The notes: generated from the sequence alone by a model not told the origin. A stretch of 64,000 nt of DNA from Apoderus coryli (GCA_911728435.2 OU452213.1:10767834-10831833); one strand, 5' to 3'. Counted from the first letter of the stretch, positions 31,746 to 43,101 are shown. Made by a program: numbers and translations.

Positions 31746-32411
31746 TTCGACAACTGTTTTAGAATATAGGTATTCTGATGTCAATAACTGTTACAGAATA
31801 TTGAATATTCCGTAACAGTGTTACAGAATGACGTATTAAGGGTTGCCTATAACTTTATCGGAATTTATAATTACACAGCGGTGTTTTAGCGTTATTAATA
31901 ATTATTCGTATCTCTAGAAATGGGTCAGATATATTAAAAATCTATATAACAACTGTTTCACTTTTCAATATAATATATTATTGAAATTTTTTTAAGTGTT
32001 TACATTTAAGTTTTGACAGAAGGACAAATTGTAGAATTTGTTTGACATATATGTCATTATTTGAAAGTCTCTTATGTGTAATTCTTGATTTATATTATTG
32101 ATTAGATATCTACTTATACACATTGAGGTAAGTTATTAATTATATTATCTTGATTTTGAAGTTTTAAAAGTACCTACCTATATAAATTGTTATACAACTT
32201 TTTCAATACAATGTCTAGCGAAGAAGAGCTAATTTGTACCCCGCCTGAGATTAGGGAATTCAGTTGCAGTTGTAGAAAAAGTATAGTCTGTAACACGTGA
32301 GGAATCAGCTATTCTGAACTCGTGGACCGTCACCCTCGCCTGTCGGCTCGAGTGACAAATTTCCACTCGTTCCGAATATGCCACATTCCTCACTTGTTAC
32401 AGAATATACTA
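31746..32411. mobile_element. Insertion of about 0.67 kb splitting a hammerhead-like motif
   Basis: Absent from copy 2, where GATGGAATAGTTTTT runs directly into CCGAAACATG (59060-59083). The insert has repeated GTTACAGAAT words and a 45-bp arm hairpin at its right end (32280-32325 with 32366-32412). A short frame starting at ATG 32211 reads MSSEEELICTPPEIREFSCS and stops before the hairpin; it may be the truncated start of a transposon protein. The class is undetermined. Confidence 0.6.
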
Positions 32412-32458
32412 TTCCGAAACATGTCTGGTAACAACCCCAACCTGAATTTAACAAATAC

Positions 32459-33286
32459 ACTGTGTCCACTTTTTTTAAATAAGTCCCTGGATTTTTTATT
32501 GTTACATTTAAAGTCATTTTCAATTCAAAAATAGGTGGTATTTCACACGTAATGGTTTAAACAAGTTTTCAGTGTTTTTAGTTGTTATTTAAAATGAATC
32601 AAGAAAAATCGCCAGAGTTTGGCACTTATTTCGGATAAAACAGTCATTTGAGAAAGGCGTTTTTTTAATAACTTCATAAAGCACAAAAATTTCAACTAAA
32701 TATAAAAAACCGCGTACAAAATAAAATGTACTGAGACAGAAATAAATTGTCAAAGAATAATAAATAATTGTGACTAGTAACAAGACTGTTTTTGTAAAAC
32801 TTACTACTCTGCATTCAATCAGTTAAGTGCCAAACTATGGCGATTTTTCTTGAATAATTTTAGAAAACAGCTAGAAATACTGAAAACCTGTTTAAACCAT
32901 TACATATATGTGACATACCACCTATTTTTGAATTGAAAATGGCTTTAAATTTAACATTAGAAACTCCAAGGCCGTATGAGAAAAACCAAGTTGATAATGT
33001 GTTTTCAAAAACGAAACGTAGTGGTGAAAATTTGTACACGCTGTCTTTTTCTCTTCAAAAAGTAACAATGAGAAAGGGCTTTTAATTTTTTTATATCTGT
33101 AAAAATAATTTCAGAAATAAATCAAAACTAAAATCGAAAACCATCGTTTCATCAAAAATTATCGAAAACGGCTAAAGTTAGTTTAATTTTGAAAACACCA
33201 TTTAAAAGGTGGTTAAATTGTACAACTTTTCCCTAATTTAACCAACATTGTAACTCCTACCGATTGCAATGCTATCCCATTCTTAT
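32459..33286. mobile_element. Inserted element of about 0.83 kb with internal palindrome, copy 1
   Basis: Lies between ATTTAACAAATACA and AATTTTGTGGAACAGACG, which are nearly adjacent in the single-arm copy at 15.8 kb. Arms 32503-32632 and 32818-32955 (AATTCAAAAATAGGTGGTAT and complement) form a palindrome. Its right part (33155-33286) is the repeat seen inverted at 15117. No gene. Confidence 0.5.
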
Positions 33287-34381
33287 ATAAAGAATTTTGT
33301 GGAACAGACGTGGTAAGGTTAGATGGGGAAGTCCCAAGCGGCTTAGGCAAGTTACAATGGACCGGCTCCTAGTAAAACAGTTTGCCAGGAGAGGCAAGGA
33401 GAATAAAAACATACGATAGGCCCTAATTTAAAAAATACCGGGCCGGGAAGAACATTCGCCTCGGTCTCTCATAGCCTAACAAAATTGAAATTGCAAATTT
33501 TGTTTACGTGGGTGTATGTAGGTCTACCAGGAGCATTTAACAAAAATGTTTTTAAATATACCGGGTGTCCCAGAAAAGTGTGGCATATCAAAGTTATATT
33601 TTTTTAATGGAACGCCCAGTATTTTTTGGATTTTTTGAAGACTTTGGATAAAATAAAGTAAGGTTATTTTCATGATCTCTATACCTAAATCTACCCGTTT
33701 GGCCAATTATTGCGTTTTTTGAAAAAAATATGGTCATTTTGAAAAACATTTTGTGCGTTTATTTTTTTAACTAAACCGTTTAAAATTTTAAATTGGCAAG
33801 TGGATAGCACATACATGTTCGGTGTATAGCCGAATTGTAAATATTGTACAGGATGGTCACAATTTTTTTATTGTTCTTATCAATCATATTTATTTAAATA
33901 ACTTTTTTATTTTAAATAGCACACCCTGTCTTTCATAGCACCTGTCGATACTAATTAATGTTCTCTATCAAATGGTATTAGGCTTACTTATACCTAACTG
34001 TCACCGTTTCCCAAGAAATAATTATTATAACTTATTTATCTTATTGATTTGACTTTTAATAGTAGGTACACCCTGTAATTTACATTTAATAAATTGCTAT
34101 TGGCTGATCGGTATTAGAATATTACAATAGTTTTTCCGTAGACAAATTGGAACTTAAAAGCCAACAAGGGTTCTCTACCACCATCAAGTGGGACCATACT
34201 AATCGGACTTAAAAACTTTTACACTACAATTTATTGGGTACCTAATTCTAACAAACTCTGAAAGTTATAACTTAAGAATAATAAAATAGGTACAAATTTT
34301 TAACATTCAGTAACATATTCATAATTCTTAAAAATTAACAACAAAAAAAGTCCTATACCAGACATACCTTTACTACTATAG
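33287..34381. other. Noncoding; MITE-like ends
   Basis: Starts with the hammerhead family's terminal motif TTTTGTGGAACAGACG (33292). ACCGGGTGTCCCAGAAAAGT at 33559 and ACACCCTGT words at 33921 and 34067 resemble ends of insect MITEs. No coding sequence is supported. Confidence 0.4.
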
Positions 34382-34645
34382 CTACAAAAAATGCTTAAAA
34401 TGTTGGCCGATATTTTCAATACACAGATGAATTCTTTTTTCAAATGAATGTCTGACATTTGCTAATAATTGTGGTGTAATTGTATCAAAAGCAGTTTTAA
34501 TTCGCTGTTTCATATCAGCCCGTGTTGTTGTTGGCGTATCATAAACAATGTTTTTAATGTATCCCCATAAGAAAAAATCTGATGGTGTTAATTCTGGAGA
34601 CTTTGGGGGCTAGTTTTATGGACCACCGCGGCCAATCTGCTCTTT
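34382..34645 (-). pseudogene. Mariner-like transposase C-terminal fragment, copy 1
   Basis: The minus-strand reading gives SPELTPSDFFLWGYIKNIVY (about 34600-34540), then RADMKQRIKTAFDTI and a stop at 34382-34384. The SP-LTP-DFFLWGYLK signature carries the third catalytic Asp of mariner-like elements whose N-terminus is the DUF4817-type HTH. Only about 88 codons remain. Confidence 0.7.
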
Positions 34646-35232
34646 ATTATTTTTGTTTTTTTAGTATTATTTTATTTAAAAAATGATTAAAAAACGATTT
34701 CAAAGTTAAACTAGTTTTTGGATTATTACATTATCGTAGAAATAAATAAAAAAATTTGCGGGACCCATGGTCCGTAAATATGGATATTTAACGCACCTCC
34801 GTGTATAAGGGTAAAGGTTATGTAATTTTCTGTAATTCTGATTGTTAGAATATTGATGAACCTTCGGATATTTCCAGATTTATGCTAGAGCTGCTACAAC
34901 CGTAAGTCGGCCATATTGATATTCATCCAGCATAGTCTGACTTAAGTTTACAACTGTCGGACACACTTCGTCTTTCCGTATTAATAGGAAAGCCTCCTCC
35001 ATTGAAGCCTAACAACATCAAATGCGTATTTGTTTCTATCCGCACGATTTATTTTTCTCTTAACCTATGATTTTTGTAATGCGCAGAATGTGTTTTAGGG
35101 CTTCTGTTCCTGAGTAATTTTCCGCCACATACAGTTTTGGTGATAGTGGGTCGATTACATCCTAAGGATAAGACGTCACCTGGGGCAAGATGTTCGTGTG
35201 AAGTACATCACATAGAACGGTGGAGATGTACC
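34646..35232. other. Probable LINE ORF1 upstream region, decayed
   Basis: No intact frame. The 3' part (about 35160-35232) runs up to the MITE insertion inside LINE ORF1 and is likely LINE sequence. Confidence 0.3.
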
Positions 35233-35836
35233 TAGGGTTGCCAGATATATTTATTTCAAAAATAGGTTAGCCTATATACAATTATATGAGACTGAATAAA
35301 AATATATGAGAATTTTAATGTACTGCAAAATACCTGCATTTTTGAATGAATACAAATAGAAAAATAAACTCTTTATTCTATTTTTAGGTAGATATAATTA
35401 AATTAAACATTAATTTCATTCAATATTAGCACATAACTACAAATTAAAGAAAAAATCAAGCACTGCATTATTGCAATTTTACATGAATCATATACCTAAA
35501 CTTAGAAACATGTATCTACACAAAATAATGTGACTATTAAACCAAACTGAAACCTTGAATTATGTAATACAAAGAAATGATGAGATAGGAAGACAGTTCG
35601 TATTTATTATTGTTTATAAACATCAGTTTTTTTATTCGAGTTGGGCAGTCATTCATACTTCGAAAATATGATAATAGTGGTTTCCGCTACTTCAAAATTC
35701 TGGCATGGCTGGCACGGGCGTATCTATTAATGAAAATATATGAGAAATAGTTTCATATTAGGCGTGTTAATAGGAGATATGTCAAAGAGTTAAAATATAT
35801 GAGTATCATATTGAAATAGGAGGTCTGGTAACCCTA
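35233..35836. mobile_element. hAT-type MITE, 604 bp, copy 1
   Basis: Ends TAGGGTTGCCAGA and, complemented, TAGGGTTACCAGA, flanked by the exact 8-bp duplication GATGTACC (35225-35232 and 35837-35844). Noncoding; repeated ATATATGAGA words inside. Inserted in LINE ORF1. Confidence 0.85.
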
Positions 35837-35900
35837 GATGTACCTGAAAATATGTGATCGTGTGGTGGTTTCGTAACACGTGTGGAGCTAATATTGCATC

Positions 35901-35945
35901 GTTTCTTCAGTACTGAAGAAGATAGTTTCTTCAGTACTGAAGAAG
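35901..35945. repeat. Tandem palindromic 24-mer
   Basis: CTTCTTCAGTACTGAAGAAG-type palindromes occur twice, 24 bp apart. Copy 2 (62554 on) has one mismatch in the second unit. Confidence 0.7.
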
Positions 35946-35988
35946 CGCAGAGAAAAGGGCAATTTAACTACAAGCACCTGTGGAATTA

Positions 35989-36188
35989 ATAGTAAGGCTC
36001 AAAGGATTTATGTCAACGAAGAACTTGTCCGGAGTACCTATAAATTGCTCAAGGATGCGATGTTATGTAAGCAAAAGGGGTATAAATATGTTTGGGCTAG
36101 AAATGGGTCGGTTTATGTCAGGAAGAGTGAGGGTTTGGAGGCAACCAGGTTAAGAGATTCTGAACACTTGAAAGATTTGTTGAAATAA
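35989..36188 (+). pseudogene. LINE ORF1 C-terminus (baculovirus FP25K-like fold), copy 1
   Basis: Open frame QRIYVNEELVRSTYKLLKDA, then KYVWARNGSVYVRKSEGLEA, ending at TAA 36186-36188. The IYVNE...YK...YKYVW.RNG..Y.RK pattern is the C-terminal domain found in ORF1 of many insect LINEs and in baculovirus FP25K-like proteins. Upstream is a frameshifted region and the MITE. ORF2 starts 58 bp downstream. Confidence 0.65.
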
Positions 36189-36245
36189 TGTTTGCTTTTT
36201 TGTTTGTTTTTGTAATTATTTTGTAAATATTTTATTTGTGTCAAA

Positions 36246-37735
36246 ATGGCGCCTAAAACTAAAACCTTTTCGATATGTCATTTGAATTCTCGACCACTTG
36301 TAGCACATTTTAATGATGTCTATGATATAGTTAAATGTAAGTCTTTTGATATTGTATGTATAACTGCTTCTGTGTCTATCACTGGATATGTTTTGTTACG
36401 CGCGGACAGAGTGGACCGTGCTGGAGGTGGTATTGCGATTTATGTGCGTAGCTGTTATAATGCTGAAAGGCATATTTTGAAGTCTAGTAATGGTCGTTTG
36501 TTGGAGCATATGTTGATTACCCTGAAAGTTAAGGGGAAGACCTTGATCGTTGCTGTGTTCTATCGTTCCAATAGTATATGTTCAATAGCGGAGTCTGTAA
36601 ATAGATATCACGAAATTTTATCCGAAATTGTACCTTTTACTGACTTTCTGGTTATTACGGGTGATGTAAATGTAAATATGCTTGAACCAGGGAACCCTGT
36701 AACTGAATGTTTCGATTCTTTTGGCTTAACACAGATTATTGAAGAGCCTACCAGAGTAACTCAACATACAGCCAACCTACTTGATCCTATATTTGTTAAT
36801 AATACGGCACTAGTGAAGAATCATGGTGTAATAAATACGGAGTACATTTCTTATCACAGTCTGGTATTTTGTGAGCTTGCGTTTGAGAGATTTCGGTGTG
36901 CTCAATTTTATACTTATAGATGCTTTAAACACTTAAATGAAGATGACTTATGTCGAGATATGAGTAGGGTTGATTGGGACCGCATTTATTACATTAATAA
37001 CATTGAAGAAAAAATATCATTTTTAACTGTAAATCTTGTTAATATTTTTAATATACATGCGCCCTTGCGTACTGTTCGTTTAAGTAGACCGTATGCACCT
37101 TGGCTTACTGAACCCTTGAAACTTATTATAAAGGAACGTGACAGGGCTTTTCAAAGATATAAAAGAACGAAAACTGATCTGAACTGGAGGGCTTACAAAG
37201 ATCTCCGTAATTTTGCATTGGCGTCTGTACGCAGAGAAAAGGCAGCGTTCTTGAAGTATGTGAGTGCTGAGGATGCAAAGACAATTTGGAAAAGATTAAA
37301 AATTGCAAATGTAATGATAAAACCAAAAATGGATTTGCCGGATTGTTTTTGCAATCCAAACATTATAAATGATTACTTTTTGTCTGTTTTTTCTGGTAGT
37401 GGGGCTGATTCGGAATTAATTGAATATTTCAAAAATAATACTTAGGGTCCGGAAAAATTAGATTTTCGGGTTTTATCTCCATTGGAAATATATAAAATAA
37501 TTACTTCTATTAAATCTAATGCTGTTGGAAGTGATGATCTTTCAGTTGTTATGATTAAGCTCACCTTACCTATTTTATTAAATCATATAACCCACATAAT
37601 AAATATCTGCATTGAAACTGGCAACTTTCCAAGAATTTGGAATACAGCAGTGGTATGCCCGGTACCTAAAGTAAATTGTCTTAACTCTGTAAGTGATCTC
37701 AGACCGATAAGCTTACTTCCAGTCTTAAGGTAAAA
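36246..37735 (+). pseudogene. LINE ORF2: APE endonuclease and start of RT, copy 1
   Basis: ATG 36246 opens 399 codons to a stop at 37443-37445. The frame then resumes (37482) as EIYKIITSIKSNAVGSDDLS, and PKVNCLNSVSDLRPISLLPV marks the first RT motif. It is cut at 37735 by the duplication junction. The endonuclease shows ICHLNSR, GGGIAIYVR and ITGDVNVN. The usual TETW box is shortened (ITASVSITGY), and the catalytic SDH motif reads SYH at about 36850. Both are expected to inactivate it. In copy 2 SDH is intact. Jockey/CR1-group LINE by layout. Confidence 0.8.
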
Positions 37736-37889
37736 TGAAAGGGATAGCAGGAATTGTTGTATAGCATTACAACGGAATTCAAATTTGTAAATAAAATTAA
37801 CGCGAGCAAAATATTTTTGAATGCAACAATACATTAGATATGAATATAAAAAGGAAGACAACCAAATGATTGTTTCTTTATAAGAATTA

Positions 37890-38208
37890 CTAAATCAAAC
37901 CGTAATAAAGTAAAAAAAGGCAAATTAATAATAACAAAAATAAACACATAAATATACACATAAGGCAGGACGAACCAAATGCCTTGTTACCGCCTGCAGC
38001 TGTTTTTGACCTTCCCATTTTTAGTTTGTTTCTTACACTACCAATTTCGTAAAATTTCTGACATAATTTAGATACATACCTTTTCTGAATTTGGGGCCGG
38101 TTAGGATACAACTAATGAAAGAGTCTGCACACTTCTTCATAACGGCGTTTTCTGTCACCGTAGTCACCGTCATCAATCAATTATTTGTTTTTCCGTTAAT
38201 TCTGCCAT
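37890..38208 (-). pseudogene. Mariner-like HTH transposase N-terminal fragment, copy 2
   Basis: Counterpart of 23205-23511, with the same YPNRPQIQKRYVSKLCQKF reading and internal breaks. A short insertion near 37925 changes the tail. Confidence 0.6.
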
Positions 38209-38362
38209 AGCAATAATGAGTGTGAGGTTAAATTTGAGTTTTTCGATTTTTGTTTGTAAGGAAACTAACTGAAGACAAGCAACTGACAAAAATTATTTTT
38301 ATTTGACAGCTACAATGTTTTCCATGGCAAATTTAATTTTAATGATCTGTAAACGAAGAACA

Positions 38363-38660
38363 CGATTGTTTTATAAAACAGTTTTTCCTCAATTATTTTC
38401 TAATGTAACCCTATAAAAATTTTATGTTGTCGTATCCAGAAATAAATGGTCTACCTAAAAATGTAAAGAAAAATATACCATGTCGTTTAAAAAAACAAAA
38501 TTGGTTGCCATAGCAACAGAGCCATCAACTCCATATAAAATTGAACATCGGCAGGTTGTGCCAAAAATTATACCAAAAACTTTTCTGAAAATTTGTTTTC
38601 AAAATAACGATTATTGTCGGAAATATACAGGGGTTTCCACACTTTATACTCATTCTGTAT
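38363..38660 (+). repeat. Element inverted relative to 22480-22700
   Basis: Present in copy 2 only within the tandem repeat. It ends GGAAATATACAGGGGTTTCC at about 38620-38639. No gene is called. Confidence 0.45.
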
Positions 38661-39585
38661 ACCACAGATGATACCGTGGCCTCATTGATAGAGCCTTCTG
38701 CTAAACTGGAAGCTAAACTGGAAGCTATTACCAATCATTACTCACTTCAAACTTTCTCGGCTGTGTTGTATTGTGCATGTCCTGATATGCGGCTTCTCTC
38801 TGTAAAAGCTCCACCATAAATGATACCGACGAGAGTGGGTAAACTGTCTCTTATATTTATGCTGCTGTCACCAACAAATTACAAGCCACAACTACTGACA
38901 TTCAAGCTGTAATAAAGCACATCAAGACAATGAAAAACATAATCAGACTACATCGAGAAAACTGCGAAACATAATTTGAAAATATTCTAAAAAAGCAGAA
39001 GAGGACACCGAAAAGTTGGATAGTATGCCGCACGTGGCATCAACACAGATTCATCGAGAAAATTATCTATCAGTGTCATTGGGCGAGTACTATCGAAGAG
39101 GAATTTCCATTCCATACTTAGAAGCTCTATCTCAGGATCAATTTTCATAAAGGCTATATCTTATATGAACTTCATCCAAAAATCATGCGAAGCATAATTT
39201 GAAACAATCTTTAAAGTTAGCAGCCGCTATTCAAAACTTCTATGATGAGATTTTGGATAAGTTTTTGCCAGAGTCACAAACCTGGTATGAGATGTGGAAG
39301 TTGTCTGAACATGCTCTTCCTGAAATCGAAAAATTCAAATATATCGACCAGCTTAAATTTTCACTGCCCTCTGTACAGGAAGCAATCAAAATTGTATTAA
39401 CTCTTCCAGCCAGAACATGTTAACGTTAAGCGGTCTTTCAGCACATTAAGAAGAGTTAAGATATGGCTAAGATCGACTTTGAAGCATGATCGACTTGCCG
39501 GACACAGTGTTGGGGCTGTCTATATACATATAGAACAAAGTATCGTCCGTGATGTTTCACTGTTTACTAAACCCTAAATCATACG
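38661..39585 (+). pseudogene. hAT transposase remnant (DUF4371 type)
   Basis: Broken frames carry KLDSMPHVASTQIHRENYLS and SLGEYYRRGISIPYLEAL (about 39010-39130). A 74-codon stretch follows (39199-39423: LKLAAAIQNFYDEILDKFLP ... LTLPARTC). After a frame change comes the dimerisation signature KRSFSTLRRVKIWLRSTLKH with DRLAG. This is the C-terminal half of a ZMYM1/52 kDa-repressor-like hAT transposase. It is absent from copy 1. Confidence 0.7.
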
Positions 39586-39995
39586 AGTAAGAATTGGGCA
39601 TTTCATGTGAGTTTCACACTAAGTATACTGTTTCTATGACTGTTTTAATGCTTTTGAATAAATTAAACATAATAATTTTTAGGAAAATATTGGTTTTTCG
39701 AAACATACCTATACTTGCCCTGTATCACTGTTTTTCATTATATAAATAGCTTTGAAACCTTCGAAATTAGCGAATTAATTTAAACTGTCAATTTGTTTTA
39801 ATTGTATTGTCAGCGTTGCTATGATGATTTTTCATAACCGATGCTACTTTTCGCATTACGAGCAAATTTACCCGTGCATTTTTAAATATTTGAAATGAAA
39901 AACAGCATTACAATGTACTACATTTTCAAATTATGATCGAACATATAATATAATAAAGGCATTTAAAGACACTCGTAGAAAAAAAACTGTTAAAT
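39586..39995 (+). repeat. Partial copy of the B-box gene 5' flank
   Basis: Matches 27610-28060 upstream of gene B (AAATCATACGA, TTTCATGTGAGT, AACCGATGCTACTTTT). It ends where the foldback element begins. Confidence 0.6.
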
Positions 39996-40065
39996 TTAAA
40001 TGAATTGAAAGTCTATCTCCCCAAATTTAATTTATTGATTCACACCTGCTAATGGCGACACGTCA

Positions 40066-40108
40066 GACCAGCCATGTTTCGAGGACACAGATCCCCATCA
40101 TCAGTTGC
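40066..40108 (-). ncRNA. Hammerhead-like motif, left arm
   Basis: On the minus strand: CTGATGA (40104-40098), stem II GGGGA with TCCTC, GAAAC (40080-40076), then ATGGC where ATGTC is expected. The core is intact on the CTGATGA and GAAA sides; the cleavage triplet is altered. Confidence 0.6.
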
Positions 40109-40482
40109 AAAACAATATTAAATTATAAGTAATGCATTACAGAATCAACATGAGGAGGAAACGGGTTCTTATATGTTTATAAATTAAATTTAGGGATTAA
40201 TAATTTTGATTTACATTTTTTCGTTTTTTTCATTTTAAAATTCAGATGTTTATTCTACGTGAGATGCAAATTACGAAAACTAATTTGCGTAATTTGCATC
40301 TTTTGGTTTTCCTAATTTGCATCTCATGTGAACGTAGAATAAAAATCTAAAATTTAATTTGAAAAAACGAAAAAAGAAGTTTAATTAATGATTAAATTTA
40401 ATTTATAAAAATAAAAATATAAAAAACCTTTTCTTCCTCACGTTGATTCTGTAATGCACTACTTATACTTTAATAATGTTTT

Positions 40483-40527
40483 ATCACTGATGATAGGGGT
40501 AAAATGTGTCCTCGATACATGTCTGGT
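40483..40527 (+). ncRNA. Hammerhead-like motif, right arm
   Basis: ATCA (40483-40486) can pair with TGGT (40524-40527) as stem I. CTGATGA is at 40487-40493, then AGGGG...TCCTC, GATAC (one change from GAAAC), and cleavage triplet GTC at 40521-40523. Together with the left arm, every core position is canonical in at least one arm. Confidence 0.6.
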
Positions 40528-40621
40528 CTGACGTGGCACCATTAGTCAGTGTGAATTAATAAATACAATTTGTGGAATTAGACTTCTTCCAAAAAAAAAC
40601 TGCTCTAATTGTTTCCTAGTC

Positions 40622-40672
40622 CTTTCTAAAATACTTGGCAGGGCCGTTAAACTTTTTCCGAAATCGATTCAT
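40622..40672 (-). pseudogene. B-box gene exon 1 remnant (copy E)
   Basis: Tandem-duplication counterpart of 24060-24110; again 51 nt from ATG, with no splice donor and followed by the foldback element. Confidence 0.6.
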
Positions 40673-40972
40673 ATGTTAACTAATGGTTTTTAATGAATTA
40701 CAAACTTACAAACACTCACAATTTTATTGTTGGTGCTGTTAAAAGCTGAGACGTAATGAATATTAAATTGATGTGTATTTAAGTAAAATTTCACTTTAAT
40801 CCCTTTGTATAAGCATAGGTATTTCACGAAAAATGGTATTGGCGTATCAACTGCAATAAACTACCTGTTTTAATCCCATTGTGTAGAAAATCACCAAGTA
40901 AAAGATGCAAATGTGCTACAGGGTTGAACTTAATAAGTTTGAATTATATTTTGAATAATATAGGGGTAAAAA

Positions 40973-41910
40973 ATGGCGCCCATGTCGGACGTGCGCGATC
41001 TGTGCGTGGTGTGTAACGACTTAATTGAAGAGGACACTAAGTATTTAAAACGTAGTGGAATGTGTAGTTTTAAATGTCATTTAGACTGTGCTCCGCTAAA
41101 AAAATGAGTTAAAAGCTATTGAAAGTAGTAATTTTGCATGGTTCTGTGATCAATGCAAAGTTATCGGACTAAACGTCAACGACATGTTCATGTCGATAAG
41201 AAATGCACTTCTAAGCTGCCAAAATCAAATTATAGCACAAAGTCGCATAATTGATCAACAAACTAAGGATATTAAAGCACTAGTAGCAGAAGGAAGAGAT
41301 CTTAAAATGGAAAAACATCAGGATAAACCTGAGATAAACGCTGAATCCATTGTGGTATTAAAAACACAAAACATAAACAACGGCCAAAAAAAGGTAAACA
41401 AAGTACCGGCACTAATACCAAACAAGTCATATCCATCGAAACTACAGAAATCTGTATCGCAAAACACGGAAACGCAGAAATCTACAAACACAACAACGAA
41501 AGATGAATTTAAAATCGTTCAACATAGACGTCGCTCGGTTAGAAACAAACCTATAATAGGTCAAAAACACACACAAACACAACAAATTAAGTGGTCCGAA
41601 CAAAAAGGTTTGGCTATTCTGTAAAACTGGACATGGGACTACTGAAAAAGATATCATTGAATATATTAACACCGAAATTCCAGGGGCGTAGATGGAATGC
41701 ATCAAACTACAGGAGGTAAAGACAATATATCCTTGCTTCAAAATTTCATCATCGTTACAGCATAAAAATAAATTGAATGATCCGATGTTTTGGCCAAATG
41801 GAGTTGAGATAAGGAGGTACAATTTTAGAGTGGTACAAAAAGAGGAAAATGCACAGAAAACAGCGGAACATAACGCCAAGGAGAATATTTTTTTAGGCAA
41901 ACCCAAATAA
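40973..41910 (+). pseudogene. LINE ORF1, PHD finger and coiled coil (broken)
   Basis: ATG 40973 begins MAPMSDVRDLCVVCND, with further Cys/His pairs (GMCSFKCHLDCAPLKK), a stop at about 41105, then WFCDQCK in another frame. That completes a PHD-type finger (C4-H-C3). A Gln/Lys-rich, likely coiled-coil region follows (41184-41620). After a stop and frame changes comes an RRM-like C-terminal piece (41640-41907). PHD-bearing ORF1 proteins are known in the CR1 group and relatives. ORF1 proteins bind the LINE RNA. Confidence 0.7.
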
Positions 41911-42003
41911 ATACAGATATGCGTAATAGGCAAAGCAGAATTATGCTGTTTAATCAGAATATCCAATCAATTGCAAACAGCATAGAAAAACTTGAAGATT
42001 TTC

Positions 42004-42379
42004 TGTTGCGTCCACGCTCTTTATTATTTTATTTTTCTTAAAATTCTTAATATTTTGACTGTTGTATATGCAGCACCGCCGCCGTTTTGCCCTTCGCAAC
42101 GGTTATATTATTTAAACATTTATGTTGTACCGCAAATAAGGATTTATTGTGTTTGATTGTATTGTGTGTAACGTGCCGAAGTGGTGTAACTGTTGGAACG
42201 GAAGTTATAGAAAGAAGAGGCCGGCCGGCCAAAGATCACGGCGTAAAGGATATTTCAATTTAATATCGTCAAATCGAAACTAGGTAAGTCCTAAGGCCTC
42301 GTTTTTTGATCTCAGTTAATTTATTCTCCAATATCTGCCTACGGTCCATTTTTCTCGTGAGCTTTAAGTTTACACAACA
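42004..42379 (+). repeat. BEL 5' LTR
   Basis: Begins TG and ends CA; contains GCCGCCGTTTTGCCC and GGCCGGCCGGCC. Identical to the 3' LTR except for about four bases, which implies a recent insertion. Confidence 0.93.
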
Positions 42380-43101
42380 TTTCATGGTCCTAGTCGAGCC
42401 GGATCGGGCAGATAGTGTACATTGAATTTAATGTGAATTCTTTATTTATAATTATTTTGCGTTTCGGATTCGCCATTTCGGCATTGTTTGGATTATTATA
42501 TCAATAATAACACATAAATCTTTAAATTATTCTCAAACACACACAAAAAAAAAGGATCTATATTTCTACCTATTCCATTAGTTCAGAAATTAGACCTAAA
42601 TATAATTTAATACAGTACATATACCTACGTACTTAGACTGTGTTTAGTACCTACATACGTTTTATTCAGTGGACACAGCTATTTTCGTTCGTTATTATTA
42701 TCATATTTGCATACACACCTATTCTTATCGCAGAATAGTTTCAGTACCTAATTATTTTGTTAAAATTTTCTTAGCATATTAGGTATTTACTACTGGAATT
42801 AAATACAGTAAATTTCTTTCACTACAAATAAAGCACACCATACACTTTGGAACTTATTTGTATTGCTTATAATTGTAACAAATATTTATTATGAATCACA
42901 CGTCGAATTAATTTATTTAGCATCTGATTGGCAATTTTGCTCTGCCTTGCTACGAGTTCTCCACAAAATTAGAAATATTACTATTTTTGTTTGTCGCCTA
43001 ATAATATTACATAATAATTCTCGTATAATTATTAACCTTGCTAAAATTGTTTCACTTTAAATTATATTTTACGGTTCTCGAATTAAGATAAGTCATTAGT
43101 C
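42380..43101 (+). other. BEL leader between LTR and gag
   Basis: Contains the putative primer-binding site and about 700 bp of AT-rich untranslated sequence with no gene. Confidence 0.6.

Larger units (their letters stand above)
29908..32430. mobile_element. Hammerhead-bearing foldback element, copy 1 (interrupted)
   Basis: A long inverted repeat. The left arm starts with the terminal word AATCAAACGACGTCTG... (29910) and the hammerhead-like motif on the minus strand (29971-30016). The arms share the TATACCGCTAGGGG block (30051 and 31345), the CGCTAGATGCCAC / TAGCGCCATCTAGCGG block and the CATGGGAAATAAAGAAATG centre. The right arm hammerhead-like string (31728) is cut by an inserted element and resumes at 32412 with TTCCGAAACATGTCTGG. 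No ORF of its own. Compared with copy 2 the left arm has lost about 170 bp. Confidence 0.75.
23051..37735. repeat. Tandem segmental duplication, copy 1 (about 14.7 kb)
   Basis: Every block from 23051 onward recurs in the same order from 37736 onward with few differences, and the LINE that ends copy 1 at 37735 is reached again at 62895-64000. At the junction the LINE runs directly into the copy 2 start. GTAAA precedes TGAAAGGG on both sides, suggesting a microhomology join. Copy 1 lacks about 1.7 kb and about 170 bp that copy 2 has, lacks the LINE/BEL insertion, and has its own insertion of about 0.67 kb at 31746-32411. Confidence 0.9.
40004..40590. mobile_element. Complete hammerhead-bearing foldback element (587 bp)
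   Basis: Arms 40004-40255 and 40322-40590 are inverted copies (AATTTAATTTATTGATTCAC... and AACCTTTTCTTCCTC-type words). The centre contains the palindrome GATGCAAATTACG/CTAATTTGCATC. Hammerhead-like motifs lie in both arms, outward-facing. The right end carries CAATTTGTGGAATTAGAC. No ORF. Confidence 0.75.

Noticed and set aside
41442..41966. 174-codon open frame antisense to LINE ORF1
   Set aside because: No domain; explained by the composition of the coding strand.
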